A stretch of DNA of 64,000 nt. It comes from Xanthocytophaga flava (GTDB lineage Bacteria > Bacteroidota > Bacteroidia > Cytophagales > 172606-1). Positions 1-10,000 of the stretch are shown here, one piece after another. The stretch's first letter is position 1. The number at the start of each line of letters is the position of its first letter. The position numbers and the translations under genes are program-made. Where the stretch lies: assembly GCA_030068525.1 (NCBI GenBank), contig JASJOS010000007.1, positions 124,001 through 188,000 of the forward strand. Reading direction: 5' to 3'. The notes under the pieces are model-generated. The model was not told the DNA's origin and did no database searches. It saw only the letters and a program-made list of their open reading frames with translations.

Positions 1-113
1 GATACATATTTTAATTCAAAAAAGCAGGCTAAGGTGACTTTGTTTTCGTTGCAGCCCCTATTATTCTCGACGAACGCCCGCCAGCCATTGACCTGTCTAT
101 CATTTTGTTCCAT
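1..113 (-). CDS. possible 5' end of a gene leaving the window
   Basis: A minus-strand frame opens with ATG at 113 and stays open for 37 codons to the left edge. It lies downstream of cdsA in the same orientation. No domain or motif can be recognised, and other frames over this stretch are also open for short distances, so this may not be a gene at all. A continuation to the left would be needed to decide. Confidence 0.22.
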   Translation of the reverse strand, partial: MEQNDRQVNGWRAFVENNRGCNENKVTLACFFELKYV

Positions 114-162
114 GAAAATTCACAGACAAGTCATTCTTTCAATTGATGTTCTGTTTTACTAA

Positions 163-192
163 AACGTAAAAATAGTATACCTATTTTACGTT
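163..192 (-). terminator. imperfect hairpin downstream of cdsA
   Basis: AACGTAAAAATAG (163-175) and CTATTTTACGTT (181-192) pair with one bulged A around a 5-nt loop. On the minus strand the hairpin lies about 30 nt after the cdsA stop and is followed by TTTTAG. It could terminate the cdsA transcript or act as an operator for the gene to the left. Confidence 0.4.
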
Positions 193-223
193 ACAAACAA
201 GTTGTTCTTTTGCTGGATATTTT

Positions 224-1078
224 TCAGGCAAAAATGCGTAAAAAAGTCACAATAAATGGAGCTGAAAGCAATAATCCATCAAATCTATCTAAAAATCCTC
301 CATGCCCGGGAATACTTGCTCCGGAATCCTTAATATCCATACTCCGTTTAAATAATGACTCTACTAAATCTCCATAGGTTCCTGCTACTACTATAATAAT
401 AGCTATACAATACCAGTGCCAGTACTTAAGATCTGTAAAGAAATATGCCAACAGAGAGGCTACTATCAAAGCAGAGCAAAGCCCTCCTATACTTCCTTCC
501 CATGACTTCTTAGGAGAAACCCGTTCAAAAAGCTTTGTACGGCCAAAATAGGTTCCCGCAAAATAAGCCCCCGTATCACTTGCCCATAACAAAAACAAAC
601 AACCCAGAATGACCTGATAACTATACACCGCATCTTCCAGAAACACACAAATATTTAACAAAGAAAACGGTATTGCCACATAGATAATACCCAAAAAGGT
701 AAAGGCAATATTGGTGAAAGGTTTCTTCTCGTTCTTCTTGTATAGCTTAATGAAGAATATTACGGATGCAATAGGAGAGATCCAGAAATAGTGTTCGATC
801 CCTATCAGTTTTTTCTCAATCAGAAATGTAAGCAGAAAAATACAAAGGCCCGTAAAAGTACCATAATAGGTTAGGGGAGCATTACCATCTAATCCAACCA
901 ATTGATAAAACTCCCGGAGAGTAAATCCACAGATCAGAAAAAATACGCCAAAATAGCCCCACTGATTCCAGTATATAGCACCAATTATGGCTATTCCGCC
1001 TATGAGTGCGGCGATAATACGTTGCTGAAGATTAGAAAGTTTAGTTAAATGTTGATTCACAGTATAAGAGGGTATCAT
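224..1078 (-). CDS. cdsA: phosphatidate cytidylyltransferase
   Basis: This enzyme makes CDP-diacylglycerol from phosphatidic acid and CTP in the inner membrane, the branch point of phospholipid synthesis. The 284-residue protein is strongly hydrophobic, with about eight predicted membrane segments. It ends in the CdsA signature: the run KRSMDIKDSG, then PGHGGFLDRFDG, which carries the conserved acidic and His residues. Length is normal for the family. The DUF2007 gene lies 16 bp upstream in the same direction, so the two are probably co-transcribed. The N-terminus has about 20 polar residues before the first membrane segment, and the ATG at 1078 is accepted as the start. Confidence 0.95.
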   Translation of the reverse strand: MIPSYTVNQHLTKLSNLQQRIIAALIGGIAIIGAIYWNQWGYFGVFFLICGFTLREFYQLVGLDGNAPLTYYGTFTGLCIFLLTFLIEKKLIGIEHYFWISPIASVIFFIKLYKKNEKKPFTNIAFTFLGIIYVAIPFSLLNICVFLEDAVYSYQVILGCLFLLWASDTGAYFAGTYFGRTKLFERVSPKKSWEGSIGGLCSALIVASLLAYFFTDLKYWHWYCIAIIIVVAGTYGDLVESLFKRSMDIKDSGASIPGHGGFLDRFDGLLLSAPFIVTFLRIFA

Positions 1079-1094
1079 TTGAGATCAGGTCTGC

Positions 1095-1298
1095 CTACTC
1101 TATATTAGATTGCTCCATCACAATGAGTGCCTGAATAACATGTTCATGATATACATACACTTCAAAATGGCCGAAAAGATAAGAACTATCCTTTTTGTTT
1201 AAAACAACTGTCGGAATATTATTACTTTCCAGTGCAATCCGAACCATTTCAGCCCGATACCCTATCGGTGATTCGTACAGTTTTTCCCATTGTGGCAT
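1095..1298 (-). CDS. DUF2007 domain protein
   Basis: A 67-residue soluble protein starting MPQWEKLYESP. It has the pattern of DUF2007 (putative signal-transducing) proteins: a Tyr/Ser stretch, then AEMVRIALESNNIPTVVLNK, then a V/Y-rich strand and a short final helix. The frame extends upstream to 1385, but the extra 29 residues are hydrophobic and unlike the family, so the ATG at 1298 is preferred. It sits 16 bp upstream of cdsA in the same orientation. Its biochemical role is not known; members often accompany membrane-lipid or CAAX-protease genes in this phylum (established context, not shown here). Confidence 0.8.
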   Translation of the reverse strand: MPQWEKLYESPIGYRAEMVRIALESNNIPTVVLNKKDSSYLFGHFEVYVYHEHVIQALIVMEQSNIE

Positions 1299-1577
1299 GA
1301 TCACATTCAGACACTTACTAAAATACAAAGACAGAGGGATATAAAATAATGACTTACAAACAAAAATAAGTCTATTATCCTGCAAATATACTATATTCTG
1401 CTCCTAATATAATTAAAAACAGATTAAACCCTGAGAACGAAATTTTCTGATTTTCAACAAGTAGTGCCTTTGTTGTGTAATGTAAGAGAGGGGAACATCG
1501 AAAAGAAACATCACATATAAGTAATTGGACAAGGCATTCTTGATTTTAGAATCTAGTTTGCTATGATTATTTGTGAC

Positions 1578-2015
1578 CTATTGTTTATTTTCACCAACGT
1601 ATTTGGTATAATAAATCACATAGTCTTCAATACATTGTTGAAGAAAACACTTCCAGCTGCCATTTGTGTATTTCTGTAATTCTTCTTCCAACCCTGAGAC
1701 TAAATCAGAATTTTTATTTATCCTTGCCAAGGCCAATAAAAAAGCAATACCCATAAAGTAAATTTCATCCTGGTTCCTTTCTTGTTTTTCTGCTACAGGA
1801 ATTAAAGGATGCAGTTCACCCGCAGATAAAAAAAGCTGCATCATTTGATTGGCTGCCACCATTTCTGGCAACTGATTGAGAACTACAGGATGCTGGGGAT
1901 CAATGATAAATGATACCCTACGTACTTGTAGTAAGTTTTCCCGTACTACAAATTGCCAAAGTGCCAATGCAGGATTCTCTTCTATTAAGGATTGTATATC
2001 CTTGTTAGCATTCAT
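1578..2015 (-). CDS. hypothetical protein, 145 aa
   Basis: No family was recognised. The protein is soluble, predicted mostly helical, with no signal peptide or membrane segment. It begins with a helix around residues 5-25, followed by a strand-like stretch (VRRVSFIID) near residue 32 and a hydrophobic helix around residues 88-97 (IAFLLALARI). It is a single gene, divergent from the lipoprotein-led operon that starts at 2238, with about 220 bp between them. Minus-strand reading is preferred because the competing plus frame is short and Cys/Ser-rich with no structure. Confidence 0.6.
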   Translation of the reverse strand: MNANKDIQSLIEENPALALWQFVVRENLLQVRRVSFIIDPQHPVVLNQLPEMVAANQMMQLFLSAGELHPLIPVAEKQERNQDEIYFMGIAFLLALARINKNSDLVSGLEEELQKYTNGSWKCFLQQCIEDYVIYYTKYVGENKQ

Positions 2016-2237
2016 GCTGTGCCAAAATTATACAGTAACAGGTAGCATTGACTTTTCAACCTCTATATAGTTTATATAGACAAAATTCATAATCTAACTA
2101 CTGCGGCGAAAGGTAATAAATACTAAAAAGCTGAAAAAGGGTGAAAACAACCTTTTTAAAAGGATAAAATAAAGACAAAAAAAGGTTTGCCTTTATGAGG
2201 TTTTTATGGATTTTTGTTTCAAACCAATTATCTAATT

Positions 2238-2783
2238 ATGAAATCATCATTACAAAACTCCTTTTTCTGTATCCTTCTTACTTTACTAATTACTGGATTG
2301 ATTTCTTGTCAGGACAACACTGACACTACAATAGAAAAAGAAATCCTTAAAGAAGTTTTTATTAGTCGAGATACAGCACAGAGATATGTTAACAACTTTG
2401 GACGAAACCATGCCTTTGACAGTATACCTGCCACAAGTCTAACTCAGGAAAGTCCTAATACACGTGTTGTATGGTTTGAGTTAAAAAAACTTAAGGCATT
2501 TATCAATAAAATAGAAAAAGAGAATGGAGATGGTGTTCGCATCTATTTTGCAGCCTATGACAGTACCTATTCCCCTAAAAATCCACATGCTCCAGATAAA
2601 ATATACTGGGGCCATAATACCCTGATCCTAGTACCAACAAGAGACTCGAGTGGTATCCATATGGATTATTTTAAAGCAAAAAATATAGGAAAGGGTTTAG
2701 ATAGTGAGGCACCAACCGCGATAAACAGAGCTGGATTATGCCCTCCTCCTACACCATGTCAGGGAGCAGAACTGTTGGAGTAA
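2238..2783 (+). CDS. putative lipoprotein, first gene of a sensor operon
   Basis: The ATG at 2238 gives a typical lipoprotein signal peptide: Lys near the start, a hydrophobic core (FFCILLTLLITGL) and the lipobox LISC with Cys24. A frame extension to 2214 would spoil the signal, so it is not used. The mature part of about 157 residues is soluble, contains VWFELKKLKAFINKIE near the middle, and ends in a Pro/Cys-rich tail (CPPPTPCQGAE). No family was recognised. The stop is 11 bp before a membrane-protein gene, followed by a histidine kinase and response regulator, so this could be an outer or periplasmic input to that system (inference). Confidence 0.75.
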   Translation: MKSSLQNSFFCILLTLLITGLISCQDNTDTTIEKEILKEVFISRDTAQRYVNNFGRNHAFDSIPATSLTQESPNTRVVWFELKKLKAFINKIEKENGDGVRIYFAAYDSTYSPKNPHAPDKIYWGHNTLILVPTRDSSGIHMDYFKAKNIGKGLDSEAPTAINRAGLCPPPTPCQGAELLE

Positions 2784-2794
2784 TATCATAACCT

Positions 2795-3457
2795 ATGGAA
2801 ATCTATTTTACCATTAGTACTGTTGCAGAAATTATCTGTTTCCTGACAGGAGTTATATGTTTATATAAAGATAGTGAGACATCTTGGAAGCTGCTATGCT
2901 TTTATCTACTTCTGGTATGTTCCATTGAGATGACAGGCATGCATATGTGGAAAGTTCTGCATAAGCAAAACTCCCTTTTATATAACTTTCTGCTTGTCTT
3001 TGAGAATCTAATGGTAAGTTATTTTTTCTTTTACTTGTTTAAAGCTTATAAGAATAGGTTAAACTGGCTGATTATCTGGCTTGTTACCTTTTCTATAAGC
3101 TTTACTAGTGAGATGATCTACAATCACATGAATAGTTTTGCATTCAAAACTGTAATTGCCATGTCTGTAGTGTTTGTCATAGCAAGTCTGTATTTCTACT
3201 ATCTGATACTTAAGGATGAACAATTCAGACGCCTAAGCCACTATGCACCTTTCTGGTGGGTTAATGGTGTATTGTTTTTCTACTTTGGCAGTACTGCCTG
3301 TAACGTGTTATTTGATTACGTTTTGACAGATACTACTAATATTACAGGTACTATCAGATACTATATCATCAATATTCTTAACATCATTTTATATTCCTGC
3401 TGGTCTTATGCTTTTCTATGCAGATATCGCCTGAGAATGTCGCAACACTCATCGTAA
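2795..3457 (+). CDS. integral membrane protein, likely partner of the sensor kinase
   Basis: A 220-residue protein with about seven hydrophobic segments spread over its whole length and short polar loops. The C-terminal tail is basic (CRYRLRMSQHSS). No catalytic motif is visible. Its last 40 bases overlap the start of the histidine kinase gene at 3418 in a different frame, which points to translational coupling. Proteins of this look are often found beside LytS/NarX-like kinases in Cytophagales (general knowledge). It may supply the membrane sensing module that the short kinase lacks (inference). Confidence 0.75.
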   Translation: MEIYFTISTVAEIICFLTGVICLYKDSETSWKLLCFYLLLVCSIEMTGMHMWKVLHKQNSLLYNFLLVFENLMVSYFFFYLFKAYKNRLNWLIIWLVTFSISFTSEMIYNHMNSFAFKTVIAMSVVFVIASLYFYYLILKDEQFRRLSHYAPFWWVNGVLFFYFGSTACNVLFDYVLTDTTNITGTIRYYIINILNIILYSCWSYAFLCRYRLRMSQHSS

Positions 3458-4203
3458 TCATTTCTGTCATTTTCCTGATTGCGCCTATCTTTCTTGTTAG
3501 CTATGTAAATCTATACAATCAACGAAAGAAAAAACACCAGGAAGAAAAAGAACAGCTCAAACGTGATTTTGATCTGGAAATGTTGAGAGTGCAGATGGAA
3601 GTAAAAGAAGAAACACTGAAAACACTTGGAGCCGAACTACATGATAACATTGGCCAGATTCTGAGTCTAACAACCATTACGCTTACGTCTATCAACTTAG
3701 AAGATACAGTCAGCTCCACTCGAAAACTGACCTCTGCCACAGAACTTACCCGACGAGCCATTCGGGAGATCAGAGATCTGTCACAACTGCTCAATGGAGA
3801 GAATCTGCTAAAACGAGGACTGGTTGCAGCAATTGAACTGGAACTGGACTGGTTATCCCGTCTGGAAAGATATACTCTTACATTTAACAAAAAGGAATTT
3901 AATCCAGCCTCATCTCATAATAACAAGGATGTCATTGTCTTTCGCCTCTTTCAGGAATTGATCAGCAATATTATTCGTCATGCTCATGCTACAGAAATAA
4001 CTATTTTGCTTGAAAGTCATACTAATACATTACAGCTGACAGTAAAAGACAACGGAGTAGGCTTTACAAAAAACAAACCTCAGAAAACCGGAATGGGACT
4101 TTATACAATTGAAAAGAGAGCAGGAATGATTCAGGGAACTGTCCAGTTTGACACAGCTCCAGGGCAAGGCACCTCTGTTAAGATACAAGTACCCTATCCA
4201 TAA
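3418..4203 (+). CDS. sensor histidine kinase, HisKA_3 type
   Basis: A 261-residue kinase. One membrane helix (residues about 9-32) is followed by a coiled-coil (about 36-68). The dimerisation/phosphoacceptor box GAELHDNIGQ places the phosphorylated His at residue 75. The HATPase domain has the N-box (FQELISNIIRHAHA), the G1 box DNGVGF and the G2 box GMGLYTIEKRAG. There is no periplasmic sensor domain, so input must come from the membrane or a partner, most likely the overlapping upstream membrane protein. Its partner regulator starts 15 bp downstream. The ATG at 3418 fits the hydrophobic N-terminus. Confidence 0.92.
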   Translation: MQISPENVATLIVIISVIFLIAPIFLVSYVNLYNQRKKKHQEEKEQLKRDFDLEMLRVQMEVKEETLKTLGAELHDNIGQILSLTTITLTSINLEDTVSSTRKLTSATELTRRAIREIRDLSQLLNGENLLKRGLVAAIELELDWLSRLERYTLTFNKKEFNPASSHNNKDVIVFRLFQELISNIIRHAHATEITILLESHTNTLQLTVKDNGVGFTKNKPQKTGMGLYTIEKRAGMIQGTVQFDTAPGQGTSVKIQVPYP

Positions 4204-4218
4204 AAATTTTATTTTACC

Positions 4219-4875
4219 ATGATAAATGAAGTTATACATATTGCCATTATTGATGATCATACATTGTTTCGTCAAGGTCTTGTACACTTACTCTCAGAGT
4301 CTGGAGAAATACAGGTAATCTTTGACGCATCTGACGGAGCGGATATGATAAAGAAAATAGCCAGTCATACTCCTCTGCCCCAAGTAATTCTGATGGACAT
4401 TACTATGCCTGTAATGGATGGACATGCTTCTACATTATGGCTTCGCAAACATTATCCTGATATTAAAATTTTGGCTCTAAGTATGTCTGACAAGGAAACA
4501 TCCATCATGGAAATGCTTAGAAGTGGGGCTATGGGATATTTATTGAAAGAGTCAAAAGTTTCGGAAGTCATCACAGCTATTAAAACAATCAACAATCAGG
4601 GGTTTTATATCAATGAATATGTTTCAGGAAAGATATTGAACACCTTACAAAAGAATGATATCATAGAAGAAAAAGGGAAAAAACTAAGTGCAAATGAACT
4701 TAGGTTTCTGGAGCTATGCTCTTCTGAACTAACCTATAAGGAAATCGCAGATAGAATGAATGTAAGCCCTCATACAATTGATAATTACCGGGAATCTTTG
4801 TTTGAAAAATTTCAGGTGCGTTCCCGAACAGGTCTTGTTGTATATGCGATTAAAAATTCACTTATCAAAATCTGA
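4219..4875 (+). CDS. response regulator, NarL/LuxR family
   Basis: A 218-residue two-domain regulator. The receiver domain has the acidic pair IIDDH at residues 11-13 and the phosphoacceptor Asp60 in ILMDITMPVMDG, with a conserved Lys in LLKES. After a short linker, the C-terminal LuxR-type helix-turn-helix reads LSANELRFLELC, then YKEIADRMNVSPHTIDNYR, then a final dimerisation helix. It is the last gene of the lipoprotein / membrane protein / kinase operon and is expected to be phosphorylated by that kinase and bind DNA. Targets cannot be told from the window. Confidence 0.95.
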   Translation: MINEVIHIAIIDDHTLFRQGLVHLLSESGEIQVIFDASDGADMIKKIASHTPLPQVILMDITMPVMDGHASTLWLRKHYPDIKILALSMSDKETSIMEMLRSGAMGYLLKESKVSEVITAIKTINNQGFYINEYVSGKILNTLQKNDIIEEKGKKLSANELRFLELCSSELTYKEIADRMNVSPHTIDNYRESLFEKFQVRSRTGLVVYAIKNSLIKI

Positions 4876-5021
4876 TTTTCATTACATGTACTCTCTCACT
4901 TCAGACTAGAGTACATTCGTTTAGAACTAGTATTTTTCCGGCATTTTCCTTAAAATAAGAAATAACAACTCATAATTCTTTGAAAAAATACTACAAACTT
5001 CTGGTAGAGAAAGACAGATAA

Positions 5022-5051
5022 TTTAATTTTGAACATCTATTCAAAATTAAA
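5022..5051. repeat. 12-bp perfect inverted repeat in the 4876-5195 gap
   Basis: TTTAATTTTGAA (5022-5033) and TTCAAAATTAAA (5040-5051) are perfect complements around the 6-nt loop CATCTA. It lies about 150 bp after the response regulator stop and the same distance before the next small gene. No T-run follows, so an operator is as likely as a terminator. Nothing else was recognised in the 320-bp gap. Confidence 0.5.
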
Positions 5052-5195
5052 CATTGTGTATTGGCAGGAAATAATTGAATAGAGCAACCGTTTTACTAAA
5101 CAAGCTTTGTGTGCATAATAATAGTATGAAAACTGCACATTCGCCTTTTTAAAACCTATTGCCTGTCAAAAGATAAAAGAATTTCTTAACTAGTT

Positions 5196-5423
5196 ATGAA
5201 TAACAGAGACTCTCTCTCTGCCAGCAGAAAGATTAAAGTAGTACAAAAACTCTTTGGTGATTCTTTTAAGTTGGTAATTGCACTTATTGTAGGTATATAT
5301 ATATGCCTCACAACATTCTATATTCTTTGGATGCATCCTCCCTTTAAAGAGATGTATGACAAGAAAACTGTCTTTCCACCTACTCATAAACGTGTTGTTT
5401 CACTTCTACATCAAAAAAGTTAA
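5196..5423 (+). CDS. small single-pass membrane protein, 75 aa
   Basis: The 75-residue product has a basic N-terminal part, one clear membrane helix at about residues 25-45 (LVIALIVGIYICLTTFYIL), then a short polar tail. No family was recognised. A minus-strand frame of similar length overlaps it, but it lacks this membrane-protein layout. A hairpin with a T-rich tail follows at 5482. It could be a small membrane peptide, but coding is not certain. Confidence 0.5.
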   Translation: MNNRDSLSASRKIKVVQKLFGDSFKLVIALIVGIYICLTTFYILWMHPPFKEMYDKKTVFPPTHKRVVSLLHQKS

Positions 5424-5481
5424 ATCCTGATCTTTTCTTTGTCACACCTGAAATTACTTACAGCGGTATAGTCATTGTAGA

Positions 5482-5516
5482 ATAAATGTCAATCACAAAA
5501 TGCGATTGACATTTAT
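5482..5516 (+). terminator. hairpin terminator after the small membrane protein
   Basis: ATAAATGTCAATC (5482-5494) pairs perfectly over 13 bp with GATTGACATTTAT (5504-5516), loop of 9 nt, followed on the plus strand by a T-rich run ending TTTTTG. It also lies just beyond the stop of the SusD gene on the other strand and may serve both. Confidence 0.6.
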
Positions 5517-5542
5517 ATATTTTTGTTATAAATACCGGGCTT

Positions 5543-6991
5543 TTACTCCTGCTCAAACCAGAGTTTTAGTTTTTTATCATTCTCTCCACCCTGACGGCTT
5601 AACGCATTGGCAAAGTTACTGCTATTCAATGCTTCTTCCGAACTTGGATATGGTAAACGTGTTGGAACAATGTTGTCATTGAAATTGGACACTGGAGCTG
5701 TCAGAGCAGGTATTCCAGAACGACGTTGTTCAGCCCATGCTTCCAATCCTTGCCCGAATAAGGCAATCCATTTCTGTTCCATAATCTGTGTATATCCTTC
5801 CTCACCTCCCTTGTAAGCAATACCGCTCAGATAAGTATCAGAAGCTACCAGCGAAAACTGCTCATGAGAGGCTTTGATCGCATCAATGTAGTTTGTTTCA
5901 ACATCACCAGCTGCGGTAATTCCATTATAGGCAGCTTCCGCTTTGATAAACAATAGTTCTGCATAACTCATTAGTACTCCAGGAGCTGTAGCTGCAGTAA
6001 AATAAGAGCCAATTTTAGAAGTCTTAGCAAGCCCATAAGAGTTGGCATCGGCAGCGTTCAAACCATTAGGTAAGCCTACATAATCACCACCAGCTTCTGG
6101 TTTGTTTGCATATACAGCCAGGCGAGCATCATTGAATAACTTTAACTTATCCACCATAGTTTTGCTTATTCTATGGTCATCACGTGTCTTACGGTTCTCG
6201 TTTATCGGGTTGTTACTGGGTGATTGCGCCAAATAAGCTAGTGAAGCCATATCTGATTTGGAAGTAAAGACAGGGTATGTTTCGGGATTACTCAGAATAC
6301 GGGTGATTTCAGCATTGACATCAATCGATGCGTCTGTCTTTCCGATCATACGAATCAGAATGCGTAAACTCAATGAGTTGGCAAATTTCTTCCATTTACT
6401 CATATTACCCGCAAACAAGATATCTCCAGTAGATGAAACTGCCTTTGTATTAATCATATCACTAGCAGACTTCAAATCTGCTACCAAACCTGCATATACA
6501 TCTTTCTGACTGTCATAGACAGGTGAATAAGCACCATCACTCCCTTTTAATGCTTCTGTGTACGGAATGTCGCCATAAATATCAGTCAGTAACTGAAATA
6601 CCCATGAACGCATGATGATTGCAATCGCCTGATAGTTTTCATTGCCAGCAGCTTGTCCCAGGATGTTGATCTTATTAAAATCTGCCAGTGACTCTGTATA
6701 AAAATCCCGCCAACTCTGATCAATAACCTCTGATGGAATATTATACTGATCTGACTCTACATACTGGATACGAGCCCAATGCTGAGGCCACAGATTCCCG
6801 ACATCCATTCCCAGGCTATAGGTTGCATTGCCCATATATAGGTCAACAGCACTTTCGATACCATGTGGTAACAATGACTCTGCTGTTGCACTGGTGGGGT
6901 CATTGGTATTCTTATTAAACTCATCAAAGTTCTTTTCACAGCTTACCAAGGTAAGAAGTATCAGAACTGCACTTATATATATCTTTTTCAT
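5543..6991 (-). CDS. SusD/RagB-family nutrient-binding outer-membrane lipoprotein
   Basis: A 482-residue lipoprotein; the signal ends in the lipobox LVSC with Cys18. It fits the SusD_2-like subgroup of SusD homologues: an N-terminal run NKNTNDPTSATAESLLPHGI, helical TPR-like parts (AIAIIMRSWVFQLLTDIYGD) and a C-terminal region with WIALFGQGLEAWAEQRRSG. SusD proteins cap the SusC barrel at the cell surface and capture oligosaccharides or peptides. The SusC gene lies 52 bp upstream in the same direction, so the pair forms one transcript. No glycoside hydrolase, peptidase or sigma/anti-sigma pair lies next to it, so the substrate cannot be named. Confidence 0.95.
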   Translation of the reverse strand: MKKIYISAVLILLTLVSCEKNFDEFNKNTNDPTSATAESLLPHGIESAVDLYMGNATYSLGMDVGNLWPQHWARIQYVESDQYNIPSEVIDQSWRDFYTESLADFNKINILGQAAGNENYQAIAIIMRSWVFQLLTDIYGDIPYTEALKGSDGAYSPVYDSQKDVYAGLVADLKSASDMINTKAVSSTGDILFAGNMSKWKKFANSLSLRILIRMIGKTDASIDVNAEITRILSNPETYPVFTSKSDMASLAYLAQSPSNNPINENRKTRDDHRISKTMVDKLKLFNDARLAVYANKPEAGGDYVGLPNGLNAADANSYGLAKTSKIGSYFTAATAPGVLMSYAELLFIKAEAAYNGITAAGDVETNYIDAIKASHEQFSLVASDTYLSGIAYKGGEEGYTQIMEQKWIALFGQGLEAWAEQRRSGIPALTAPVSNFNDNIVPTRLPYPSSEEALNSSNFANALSRQGGENDKKLKLWFEQE

Positions 6992-7043
6992 AGAGAATTA
7001 AAGTCAAAAGGTTTAACTGAATATTAGACTATCACAGCAAAGA

Positions 7044-10000
7044 TTATAATCCAAAGCTTAGGTTAAATCCTAAACTACGAGTGGTAGGTATCTGACCATT
7101 TTCCAGCCCCTGCACATTACTATCACTGCTATACAAGCTGGTTTCCGGATCTATGTGTGGTACTTTAGAATACAACAAGGCCAGGTTACGACCTACAACT
7201 GCCAATTGCACATTACGCACAGGTATTTTGCCAAACCATTTTTGTGGCAGTGTATAACTTAGTTTTATCTCACGCAGTTTTATATAGCTGGCATCAAATA
7301 CAAAAGGCTCATTATTATTTCGGTTATAGTAGCCATGATGCCAGTCTTCAGAGGACACATTCTTAGTATTTACTGCATAAACAGGATTATCTGTAGTACC
7401 AGTATTGACAACGCCATCTCCTACAATACCAGTCTCACGTCCTATATTAGTTTCTGCTAACACTCCAGTATAGCGACCAATAGCCACTGTCTGGCTATAG
7501 ATGTTTCCACCCATTTTTGCATCTATCAGAGTACTTATACTAATGCCTTTGAATGAGAAGGTATTACTGATCCCACCAGTCCAGTCAGGTGTAAAATTTC
7601 CGAGTATTTTTCGTGTAGAAGAAACGACAGGCAATCCGTTTGTTCCATAGATAATACGTCCTTGTGGGTCACGGGCATAGGCTGTTCCGAAGAATGTACC
7701 ATAAGATTGTCCTACCCGTGCCTCTACGCTCATACCCCGAACAGTACCCAACTGGTAGTTTTGTAATCCCTCACCTAGTTCTACTACCTTGTTCCGGTTT
7801 CTGGAAAAGTTCAGACCCAGATCCCAGGTGAACCCAGCTTCTGTTTTGATGATAGCACCACTGGCTTCAATCTCGATCCCTTTGTTTGTTACCAGACCTG
7901 CATTTGTCACCCGCGACTGATAGCCGCTAGCCTGAGAAATATTGACATTCAGAATCTGATTTTTGGTTTGTTTTTCATAGTAAGCAAACTCCAGTGAAAT
8001 GCGGTGAAACAGATTTACCTCTGCACCAACTTCGTAGGCAGTGGTAAGTTCAGGCTTTAGCCGGGCATTGGCAATTACATTGTTTTCGGATACTGTAGGT
8101 GTAGATCCCCAGGCACTTTCATATTTGAATGTCTGCTGATCCTGATACAGGATTTCTGTATCATTACCTGTACGTGCCACACTAGCTCTCACTTTCGCAA
8201 AAGATAATACAGAAGACTGTATGTTCAGCATATCTGTAAGTACTCCACTCACAGAAACAGAAGGATAGAAGTAAGACCGGTTCCCTTTTGGCAGCGCACT
8301 AGACCAGTCATTGCGGGCGGATGCATCTATAAACAGGTAATCCTTGAATGAAAGTTGAGCGGAAGCATACAAACTATTCACCACCTTAGTCTGATGATTA
8401 TTGGCTACATCTGGCCGGGAACGGGCATTGCCTACATTAAAGATATTAGGTAACGACAACTCAGCAATGTTAATGTAATTTCGCTGGTAATCCCGACGAC
8501 GATGATTACCTCCTACACTGGCAGTTAGATGTAGGGCAGAGGATACATTTCTGTTCATACTCAACAGGAAGTCAGAATTGCTCTCCTTTACAAAGAATAC
8601 GTCTTCTGTATAACTGCCATAGGTATTACCTACTGATTTAGGGGTTTGTACATATCTGCGATCTGTAAAAAAGTCTGTTCCGGAACGTGCTGTCAGATTA
8701 AGCCAGTCCGTGAATTTGTAATTAAGGCTTACATTTCCGAACAAGCGATCTTTATTATTAGGACGCAATACCCGATTCAATACAAAATAAGGATTGTTCC
8801 AATAGTTGGTATTCCAGTTACGCTGCACTGGCCAGTCACTGGGGTCTGTTCCATCTACGATATAGTCTTTCAGATCATCTGTGTCAACCTGACGGCCAAA
8901 CCAGATAAAGTATAAGCCCCAACTATTACGGTTTTTACTTCCATCCTTTATAAAGTTGGCCGAAACCTTTGCCGAAAGTCGCGAAGTGATGTTCAGACCA
9001 GCATTAAGAGAGACCGTATTTCGTTTGTAATCCGTATTAGGTAAAATACCCTTCTGTGAAAGATTAGTATAAGATAAGCGAAAGTCACCTTTGTCATTGG
9101 AACCTGCCACAGCTACACTATTGGTATAGGTTGCTCCTGTTTCAAAGAAATTTTTGACATTATCTGGTTGAGGCAGAAAAGGAGTAGGAGTGCGCACCCC
9201 ATTCGCATCTACAGGCGAATTATATTGAGGTAACAACCTTCCATCCATTTGTGGTCCCCAACTTTCGTCCACACCATCATTCACACCTCCACCTTTGCCA
9301 TCTTTGTATTCAAACAATCCTTTCGCACCTTGTCCGTATGCATTCTGAAATGAAGGAAGTCTGAAAGGTTTCTCGAACGTAGTATTGGTATTTACTGTGA
9401 CACCTATGCCTTTGACACCTTTACCTGATTTGGTAGTAATCAGAATAACGCCATTCGTACCACGAGAGCCATACAAGGCAGCTGCATTAGGACCTTTTAA
9501 GACACTCACTGAAGCAATATCATCTGGGTTAATGGCCCCTGCCCCATTGCCATAATCGACACTTGTAGATGATGTGCCAAACTGGCTGTCGGAGCTTTTA
9601 CTTCCATAACTATAGTTTCCATTGTCAATAGGCACACCATCTACCACAAACAAAGGCTGATTATTACCTCCGATAGACGAAGATCCTCTGATCACAATCC
9701 GAGATGAACCACCAGGTGTTCCATTAGTACCTGTTACCTGAATACCTGCAATCTTACCACTCAGTGCATTTACCAGGTTTGTTTCCCGCGCCTGATTCAA
9801 CTGGTCACCTTTGATTTCCTGCACAGAGTAGCCCAATGCCTTCTTCTCTCGTTCTATCCCGAGAGCTGTTACCACTACTTCTCCAAGAGCAGCAACATCT
9901 GGTACTAATACTATATCTATTGTAGTCCGATTTCCAATGGGTATTTCCTGTACTACATATCCAATAAAAGAGATAATCAATGTTGCATTCTCCTGAGGTA

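Noticed and set aside
2134..2157. AAAAAGG...CCTTTTT hairpin between the 145-aa gene and the lipoprotein
   Set aside because: It lies between divergent starts, is low-complexity, and fits neither a terminator nor a clear operator.
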